Shown here: positions 1 to 4,367 of the stretch, one piece after another
Position numbering within the stretch: position 1 is the first letter of the stretch
Layout of the letters: every line of letters starts with the position of its first letter
DNA from: an uncultured Erysipelotrichaceae bacterium
Lineage (GTDB): Bacteria; Bacillota_I; Bacilli_A; RFN20; CAG-826
Assembly: GCA_902793515.1 (NCBI GenBank)
Contig: CADBDO010000050.1
Location: 1-6,263 of the forward strand
Direction of reading: 5' to 3'
Length of the DNA: 6,263 bases
Translations under genes and position numbers: made by a program
Notes under the pieces: model-generated
Told to the model about the DNA's origin: nothing
Seen by the model: the letters and a program-made list of their open reading frames with translations, nothing else
The model's database searches: none

Positions 1-344
1 CCGACAGACAATAGTTTGCCAATGTCGTCGATGACCAAAATGACTTTTTGATTGACGGAATTTTCGAAGATGAATTTGATGAGCTGGGAGATGTCGTTTG
101 TGGCAGGTAATTCAACGTTAGGGAAGGCCTCTGCGCATTTGACTTTGAGATGCCTAAGAATAGCGCCTTTATTCTCGCTTTCGACGTGGAGGTAAATCTT
201 GGTAGCGAGAACGCTCTTGCTAGCCATATGAACGAGGGTGCTTTTACCGACATTCTTGCCCCCATAAACAAGGAAAGAACCATAGCCACTTCTGTTAAGG
301 AAGTTCTTGAATTGGCTGATCTCGTTTTGCCTTTCTTTAAACAT
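1..344 (-). CDS. P-loop ATPase, ATPase_2 (archaeal-type/STAND-like) family, 5' part only
   Basis: The first 114 codons read from an ATG at 344-342 leftwards without a stop; the gene leaves the window at base 1. An SD-like GGGGG at 355-351 sits six bases before the ATG, which supports this start. The opening resembles proteins of the ATPase_2 group (PF01637/COG1672), which begin with a 'FxxRxxEI..' helix followed by a P-loop. A Walker A motif, GGKNVGKS, lies at residues 28-35, after the strand SFLVY. A Walker B strand, VILVIDD, lies at residues 101-107, with Asp-Asp where Asp-Glu is usual. Family members are cytoplasmic ATPases of mostly unknown role, often with a C-terminal DUF234-type or helix-turn-helix domain; that part is not visible here. 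It is divergent from the lipid genes, so a shared function cannot be assumed. The P-loop NTPase call is firm, the family name less so. Confidence 0.8.
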   Translation of the reverse strand, partial: MFKERQNEISQFKNFLNRSGYGSFLVYGGKNVGKSTLVHMASKSVLATKIYLHVESENKGAILRHLKVKCAEAFPNVELPATNDISQLIKFIFENSVNQKVILVIDDIGKLLSV

Positions 345-718
345 AAAATACCCCCATAAAATCTTAGTAGAAATAATTCGAGAAAGCAATTTCTTGGTTG
401 AATATGCTCGCGTGTTTTCTAATCAAGCGAAAATTTTTCCAACTAAGCCTCTTTGCTTTCGGCCAGATTTTGTAAAGAAAATTTTGTGTTTTTTCTCCTC
501 ACATAAAATAAGAAATATTTGAAAATTTGTAAATCAAAAACAGCGAAAAACCCAAAAAAAGTTTCGCAAAACCGCGTTCTTTTTGTTAATTACCCTTTTA
601 TTTAATAAATAAGGATTATATAAGGGGATTTTTAGACAAAATTTTTAAATTTGTTTTCTGTTCCTTTTATTTGACTTTAGACGATAATATTCTAGTCAAA
701 CCTTATGGAGGATTTTAA
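345..718. other. AT-rich divergent intergenic region (374 bp)
   Basis: This stretch separates the leftward ATPase gene from the rightward degV-fakA unit. It is clearly richer in A and T than the flanking genes and I see no credible coding region or RNA gene in it. Weak promoter-like pairs: rightward TTGTTA (583-588) and TAAATA (606-611) with a 17-base spacer; leftward TTGCTT (389-384) and TAAGAT (366-361), also 17 bases apart, which would give a leader of only about ten bases for the ATPase. A small hairpin can form between GCGAAA (543-548) and TTTCGC (562-567), without a T-run on the plus strand. An imperfect AT-rich inverted repeat lies at 636-654. The best-supported element is the inverted repeat at 670-700, listed separately. 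Confidence 0.6.
670..700 (+). promoter_or_regulatory. Candidate operator (7-bp inverted repeat) around the -10 of degV
   Basis: TTTGACT at 670-676 is matched exactly by its reverse complement AGTCAAA at 694-700, with 17 bases between. The spacer holds GATAAT (683-688), a near-consensus -10 sequence, so transcription would begin close to the right arm and leave a leader of roughly 20-25 bases before the ATG at 719. No good -35 lies at the right distance upstream of GATAAT. TTGACT itself looks like a -35, but a 17-base spacer would put the -10 on AGTCAA, which is poor. A dimeric repressor on the two arms would cover the start region. The half-site TTTGA/TCAAA recalls FabT-type fatty acid operators, but the arms are much farther apart than in those sites, so no regulator is assigned. 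Confidence 0.4.
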
Positions 719-1615
719 ATGAACAAGATTGCCATTCTTATCGACTCGACCGGCGACCTTAATGCTGAACTCCGTCAAAAGTACGGAATTGATGGCTACT
801 GCGCCATGCACATCAGCTTCGATGGTAAAGAAATTCCAGCTTCCCTCGATTGGGATGCCGGCGTCCAGCCAGAAGAGCTTTATAAAGTATTAATTGAGGG
901 CAGAAGAATCTATACTTCAGCCGTCACTTCCCAGGAATACGAAACCCAATTCACCAAATATTTGGAACAGGGAAAGGATGTATTATACATCTCCTGCTCA
1001 AGCGGCCTCAGCGCTTCGATCAATGTCGCGCATCAGGTTGCCGATAAACTCAACCCAAAATACAAGGGCTGCAAAGTTGTTTGCATTGACTCTTTAGTTT
1101 CGGGTTACGCCCAGGGCCTTATGGCCATCAAAGCCAGAGAGCTTGCTAACGCTGGCAAGGATGTCGATGAGATTGGCGCCTGGCTTGAAAAAGAACGCCT
1201 TAAATTCAACCAAGTCGCTTCTTGCGAAACCCTTAAATACCTCAAAGCCGCTGGCCGTGTTACAGCTGCCGCCGCTTTCTTCGGAAACCTCTTCGGTGTC
1301 AAACCTATCCTTATCAGCGACATCAAGGGTCACAACTTCGCCGTTAAGAAGGTCAAAGGTCGTCTCCCATCCATCAAGGAAGTCGCCAAGATGACCGTCG
1401 AACTCTGCGAGGATATCGAAAACAGCACCATCTACATTGGCCACATCATCGACCCAGAGGGAGCCGAGATGCTCAAGCAGGAAATCCTTAAGCTTGCAAA
1501 GCCAAAAGATATCTATGTCGGCCCAATCGGACCTATCGTCGGTGCTTCTACCGGTCCTGGAACCGTCTCTGCCTATTTCTATGGCAAGGAAGTCACCGTC
1601 TGCGCAGACAAATAA
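719..1615 (+). CDS. degV: DegV family fatty-acid-binding protein (FakB-like)
   Basis: This 298-residue protein is probably the cytoplasmic carrier that holds a free fatty acid while FakA phosphorylates its carboxyl group. The ATG is preceded by GGAGG (707-711) with a seven-base gap. DegV landmarks appear in order: ILIDSTGDL near residue 7; YTSAVTS at 65-71, where the lipid-contacting Thr of FakB is expected (Thr66); SCSSGLSAS at 92-100, the Ser loop; LKYLKAAGRV at 172-181, with the conserved Arg at 180; NLFGVKPIL at 190-198; and GPIVGASTGPG at 271-281. The length is normal for the family. In the last motif the usual His (GxHTGPG) is Ser277; in characterised FakB proteins this His belongs to the hydrogen-bond network around the fatty acid carboxylate. 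The FakA-type gene follows after 34 bases without a terminator, so the pair is probably one operon. The DegV fold is firm; the fatty acid ligand is inferred from family and neighbour. Confidence 0.93.
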   Translation: MNKIAILIDSTGDLNAELRQKYGIDGYCAMHISFDGKEIPASLDWDAGVQPEELYKVLIEGRRIYTSAVTSQEYETQFTKYLEQGKDVLYISCSSGLSASINVAHQVADKLNPKYKGCKVVCIDSLVSGYAQGLMAIKARELANAGKDVDEIGAWLEKERLKFNQVASCETLKYLKAAGRVTAAAAFFGNLFGVKPILISDIKGHNFAVKKVKGRLPSIKEVAKMTVELCEDIENSTIYIGHIIDPEGAEMLKQEILKLAKPKDIYVGPIGPIVGASTGPGTVSAYFYGKEVTVCADK

Positions 1616-1623
1616 ACAACTAC

Positions 1624-1640
1624 CTCTTATATAAGAGAGG
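1624..1640 (+). promoter_or_regulatory. 14-bp palindrome overlapping the fakA ribosome binding site
   Basis: CTCTTATATAAGAG at 1624-1637 is a perfect palindrome and runs directly into the Shine-Dalgarno GAGAGG (1635-1640), nine bases before the fakA ATG. A hairpin in the degV-fakA mRNA would tie up part of the SD and could lower or tune fakA translation; as DNA it could also be a protein site. There is no T-run, so it is not a terminator. The stem is AT-rich in its middle and its loop would be tight, so any effect is probably modest. Confidence 0.4.
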
Positions 1641-1649
1641 AATATACGT

Positions 1650-3329
1650 ATGAAGACTATTACCGGAAAAACCTTCTCAGAAATGGTTCTCAATGGTTAT
1701 CGCGACCTCAAGATCCATTACGAGAAAGTCAATGATCTCAATGTGTTCCCTGTCCCAGATGGCGATACCGGAACCAACATTGCTGCCACCTTAACGGGTG
1801 GTGTTAATGCCATGAAAGACGCTAACTTCGATTCCATCGGCGATGTAGCTGAAAAACTCGCTGGTGGCATGCTTTTAGGCGCTCGTGGCAACTCTGGCGT
1901 CATCATCAGCCAGTTCTTCCAAGGCATCTCCGAGGCCCTTGCTAGCCTCGATACCGCTAATGTCACCCAATTCGCTAGCGCCCTTAGAAGCGGAACCTCA
2001 AAAGCCTATGAAGCCGTTGTCCATCCAGTCGAAGGCACCGTTCTTACCGTTGCCCGTGAATCGACCGTCTATATCATGGATAACCTCTCCAAGATGGAGG
2101 ATTTCGAAACCTTATTCGAAAACCTTCTCCGTGAGATGAGGCTTTCCCTCGACAGGACCCCAGATTTATTACCTGTCCTCAAAGAGGCCGGCGTCATCGA
2201 TAGCGGTGGTGCAGGCCTTGTCTACATCATGGAAGGTATGGGCAAATACATCGTCGGCGAAGAAATCGACGATGCTGAATTCAATGGCCCAACCAACGGA
2301 GTCGCTACCGACGAGAAGATCCCATTCGATGAGAATTCCGTCCTTGATTACGGATACTGCACCGAATTCATCCTTCAGCTTCTTGTCTCCAAGTGCGATC
2401 CAAAGGCCTTCGACCTCAAAGAGATGATTCACTTCTTAGAGGGAATCGGTGACTCAATCGTCGCCCTCAAGCAGAAGACCATCGTCAAAGTCCACGTCCA
2501 CACCAAAGAGCCATGGAAAGCCATCCAATACGCTCAAAAGTTCGGCGAATTCGTCACTTTCAAGATGGAGAACATGTCCATTCAACATAACGAAAAGCTT
2601 CTCAAAGAGATGCCAATCGAGGAAGAAAAGCCAACCGAACACATCGTGGCCAACGAAAAGCGCCAGGAAGTTCAGATCGTCGCCGTTTCCCCATCCTCAA
2701 GCATCACCGAGCTTTTCCTCAACATGGGCGCCAACCAGATCGTCTCTGGCGGTCAGACCATGAACCCAAGCGCCGATGACTTCATCAAAGCGTTCGATGC
2801 CGCTAACGCCGACAACATCATCGTCTTCCCAAATAACGGCAACATCATCCTTACCGCTGAGCAAGCCGCTAAGCTCTATACCAAGAGCAAGGTCTATGTC
2901 CTTCACTCCAAGAGTGTCGTCGAAGCCTATAGCGCACTCTCAATGGCTTTCTTCGATGGTCAGAACATCGAGGACTGCATTGAAGAGATGAACGAATCCA
3001 TGAAAGGAGTCGTTTCTGCTGAGATTTCCCCAGCAATTCGCGACTCTTTGAATAACGGCATCACCATCAAGAAGGGTGACTACATGGGCATCCTCAAGAA
3101 CAATATCGTCTCTTCTTCCCCAGATATGATGGCAACCATCAAGGAACTCCTTACCAAGGTCCCAGAAATCGAAGAGAAGTCCGTCTTCACCATTTTCTAT
3201 GGTGAGGATGCCGACGATAAGGTCAAAGATGATCTCCAAAGCCTTGTGAAGAAAGACTTCCCTAACCTCGAGATGGTCGAGATCGATGGCAGACAAAGCA
3301 TCTACCCTCTCATCTTCGCCCTCGAATAA
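1650..3329 (+). CDS. fakA: Fatty acid kinase FakA (DAK2/DhaL domain fusion, YloV family)
   Basis: FakA transfers phosphate from ATP to a FakB-bound fatty acid, giving acyl-phosphate for phospholipid synthesis. The 559 residues are close to the length of known FakA proteins and all three domains are present. The N-terminal DhaL-like kinase domain (about 1-200) has NVFPVPDGDTGTN at 31-43 with the Mg-binding Asp residues, GARGNSGVIISQ at 77-88, HPVEGTVLTVA at 125-135 and DSGGAGLVY at 184-192. The middle domain (about 230-310) has YGYCTEF with Cys237 and KVHVHT with His282 and His284, matching the Cys-His-His metal site known in FakA. The C-terminal domain (about 338-559) has SGGQTMNPS at 366-374 and VFPNNGNII at 392-400. 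The segment LHSKSVVEAYSAL (418-430) departs from the common 'PTKSIPQGxxAL' form. The start has an SD (GAGAGG, 1635-1640). The gene lies 34 bases after degV and ends before a strong terminator. Confidence 0.96.
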   Translation: MKTITGKTFSEMVLNGYRDLKIHYEKVNDLNVFPVPDGDTGTNIAATLTGGVNAMKDANFDSIGDVAEKLAGGMLLGARGNSGVIISQFFQGISEALASLDTANVTQFASALRSGTSKAYEAVVHPVEGTVLTVARESTVYIMDNLSKMEDFETLFENLLREMRLSLDRTPDLLPVLKEAGVIDSGGAGLVYIMEGMGKYIVGEEIDDAEFNGPTNGVATDEKIPFDENSVLDYGYCTEFILQLLVSKCDPKAFDLKEMIHFLEGIGDSIVALKQKTIVKVHVHTKEPWKAIQYAQKFGEFVTFKMENMSIQHNEKLLKEMPIEEEKPTEHIVANEKRQEVQIVAVSPSSSITELFLNMGANQIVSGGQTMNPSADDFIKAFDAANADNIIVFPNNGNIILTAEQAAKLYTKSKVYVLHSKSVVEAYSALSMAFFDGQNIEDCIEEMNESMKGVVSAEISPAIRDSLNNGITIKKGDYMGILKNNIVSSSPDMMATIKELLTKVPEIEEKSVFTIFYGEDADDKVKDDLQSLVKKDFPNLEMVEIDGRQSIYPLIFALE

Positions 3330-3347
3330 AAAACAAAACAAACGACT

Positions 3348-3373
3348 AGGGCCCGCTTGGGTCCTTTTCTTTT
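3348..3373 (+). terminator. Rho-independent terminator after fakA
   Basis: AGGGCCC (3348-3354) pairs with GGGTCCT (3359-3365) around the loop GCTT, seven base pairs including one G-U, followed by TTTTCTTTT (3365-3373). It lies 18 bases after the fakA stop and should end the degV-fakA transcript. The A-rich stretch on its left (3328-3342) would read as a T-tract on the other strand, so it might act in both directions, although no convergent gene is present here. Confidence 0.85.
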
Positions 3374-3380
3374 GCGTTTA

Positions 3381-3389
3381 TGCTATAGT
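3381..3389 (+). promoter_or_regulatory. Extended -10 promoter for the lipid kinase gene, probably leaderless
   Basis: TGCTATAGT is an extended -10 (TG, one base, TATAGT at 3384-3389; five of six bases match TATAAT). No clear -35 is present; the expected position (3361-3366, GTCCTT) falls in the right arm and T-tract of the fakA terminator. The next ATG is at 3397, seven bases after the -10, which is where transcription would normally begin. There is no SD-like purine run between the promoter and the ATG. Confidence 0.6.
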
Positions 3390-3396
3390 TTCTCTA

Positions 3397-4269
3397 ATGA
3401 AGGCTTTGCTTATCTATTCCCATAACACTGGCTCTAACAAGAGGGGTTTTGCGAATAAGCTTTCCTACGTCAAAGAAAGGCTATCGACCGTTTTCGATGT
3501 TCTCGAATGCGTCTGCACCCTCTCAAAAGAAGAGACGGCCAGACTCATCCACGAGAAAGGAAGCGACTTCGATTCCCTCATCATCGTTGGAGGGGATGGC
3601 ACTTTCAACAATGCTTTGACCTCAGTGATGGACTTAGAGAAAAGACCAACTATTGGCTATCTCAATTTCGGCACCTTAGGCGATGTTGGTAAGGCCTTTG
3701 GCCTTAAAAACGACTACAAAAAGGATGTCGAAATCATTTTGGAACAGGTTTCGAAAGACTACGATGTCGGCAAGGTCACCTCAGAAGATAATACCTATTA
3801 TTTTGCGTATACATGCTGCATAGGCGCGTATAGCGATATTCCTTACTCCGTTGGGAGAAAGAGGAAAAGGCAGGTTGGGAAACTCGCCTACTATGAGAAA
3901 GCGGTAGGGGAAGCTTTTAAGAAAACCCTCATCAAGTACAAGGCCAAACTAGATGACAAAGTCTATATTGAAGGGGAGTCCCCATTCCTCATAATCATGA
4001 ACGGAACCCATATGGCAGGGTTCACCATGAACAAGCAATGCGTCTATGACGATGGCAAGTTTGAACTCTACGTCACAGACAAGGGACTGTTCAATGGCTT
4101 ACTTCACTACATACCGTTCAAAAATGCACATCCTTTTACAATTGGCAAGTGTTCTATAGAAGCGCCAGCATCTGAATATTGGTGCCTTGATGGAGAAAAA
4201 GGCCCTTCAGGAAAAATTACAATTCAAGTTTGCCCAAAAGCCATCAAAGCGTACTCAAAACTGCTCTAA
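3397..4269 (+). CDS. Lipid kinase, diacylglycerol kinase catalytic domain (DgkB/YegS family)
   Basis: This 290-residue protein, starting MKALLIYSHNTGS, has the soluble diacylglycerol kinase fold, whose known members phosphorylate diacylglycerol to phosphatidic acid at the membrane face. The nucleotide motif IVGGDGTFN is at 63-71. The second motif reads NFGTLGDVGKA at 90-100, where the family usually has GTxND; the Asp (96) is kept but the Asn is Gly95. YFAYTCCIGAYSD (135-147) and YDDGKFELYVT (217-227) fit the second domain, and LDGE at 264-267 supplies the probable catalytic acid Glu267. The length is usual. I chose the ATG at 3397. The frame is open back to an ATG at 3286, but that start overlaps fakA, lacks a good SD, and would make the terminator and promoter sequence encode 37 residues unlike the family N terminus. 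Exact substrate (diacylglycerol or another lipid) is not provable from sequence. Confidence 0.88.
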   Translation: MKALLIYSHNTGSNKRGFANKLSYVKERLSTVFDVLECVCTLSKEETARLIHEKGSDFDSLIIVGGDGTFNNALTSVMDLEKRPTIGYLNFGTLGDVGKAFGLKNDYKKDVEIILEQVSKDYDVGKVTSEDNTYYFAYTCCIGAYSDIPYSVGRKRKRQVGKLAYYEKAVGEAFKKTLIKYKAKLDDKVYIEGESPFLIIMNGTHMAGFTMNKQCVYDDGKFELYVTDKGLFNGLLHYIPFKNAHPFTIGKCSIEAPASEYWCLDGEKGPSGKITIQVCPKAIKAYSKLL

Positions 4270-4297
4270 AACGATATCAAAATACCAAATATCCCCC

Positions 4298-4324
4298 GCA
4301 AAAACCGATTATTTTGCTTTTTTT
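4298..4324 (+). terminator. Weak intrinsic terminator after the lipid kinase gene
   Basis: GCAAAA (4298-4303) can pair with TTTTGC (4312-4317) around an eight-base loop, directly followed by seven T residues (4318-4324). It lies 28 bases after the stop codon. The T-run is good but the stem has only two G-C pairs, so termination may be partial and some transcripts may read through into the next gene. Confidence 0.45.
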
Positions 4325-4339
4325 CTTGAATGATTGGTC

Positions 4340-4359
4340 CTAATATTAGTACAAAGGGG
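4340..4359 (+). promoter_or_regulatory. Candidate -10 within a palindrome, and SD, for the 617-residue protein gene
   Basis: CTAATATTAG at 4340-4349 is a perfect ten-base palindrome containing TAATAT (4341-4346), a plausible -10. A good -35 is not visible: TTGAAT (4326-4331) is too near and TTGCTT (4314-4319) too far. AAAGGGG (4353-4359), eight bases before the ATG at 4368, is a convincing SD and fixes the start. If the -10 is right, the leader is only about 15 bases. Confidence 0.4.
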
Positions 4360-4367
4360 AAATAAAT

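Noticed and set aside
419..442. Seven-codon minus-strand reading frame with a TTG start after AGAGG, upstream of the ATPase
   Set aside because: Considered as a leader peptide, but such short frames occur by chance in AT-rich DNA and no attenuator structure accompanies it.
150..522. Two short plus-strand open frames opposite and after the start of the ATPase gene
   Set aside because: One is antisense to the ATPase; the other begins with TTG inside it and continues into AT-rich DNA without any recognisable feature.
345..718. Riboswitch, tRNA or small RNA in the divergent intergenic region
   Set aside because: No strong GC stems, no conserved riboswitch core and no T-run terminator were visible; the hairpin at 543-567 is short and has an A-rich loop.
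1094..1693. Long minus-strand open frame opposite degV (199 codons)
   Set aside because: It lies antisense to a well-recognised gene, has no SD or family likeness, and is explained by the rarity of TTA, CTA and TCA codons in the real gene.
2940..3341. Minus-strand open frame opposite the end of fakA (133 codons)
   Set aside because: Antisense shadow with a composition mirroring fakA codons; no motif.
3286..3396. N-terminal extension of the lipid kinase from the ATG at 3286
   Set aside because: Overlaps fakA by 44 bases, lacks a convincing SD, would translate the terminator hairpin, and does not match the family N terminus, which begins at MKALLIYS.
4340..4352. FapR-like operator (TTAGTAC at 4346-4352)
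   Set aside because: Only one half resembles a FapR box and the symmetry is that of the short CTAATATTAG palindrome instead; no fatty acid synthesis gene follows.
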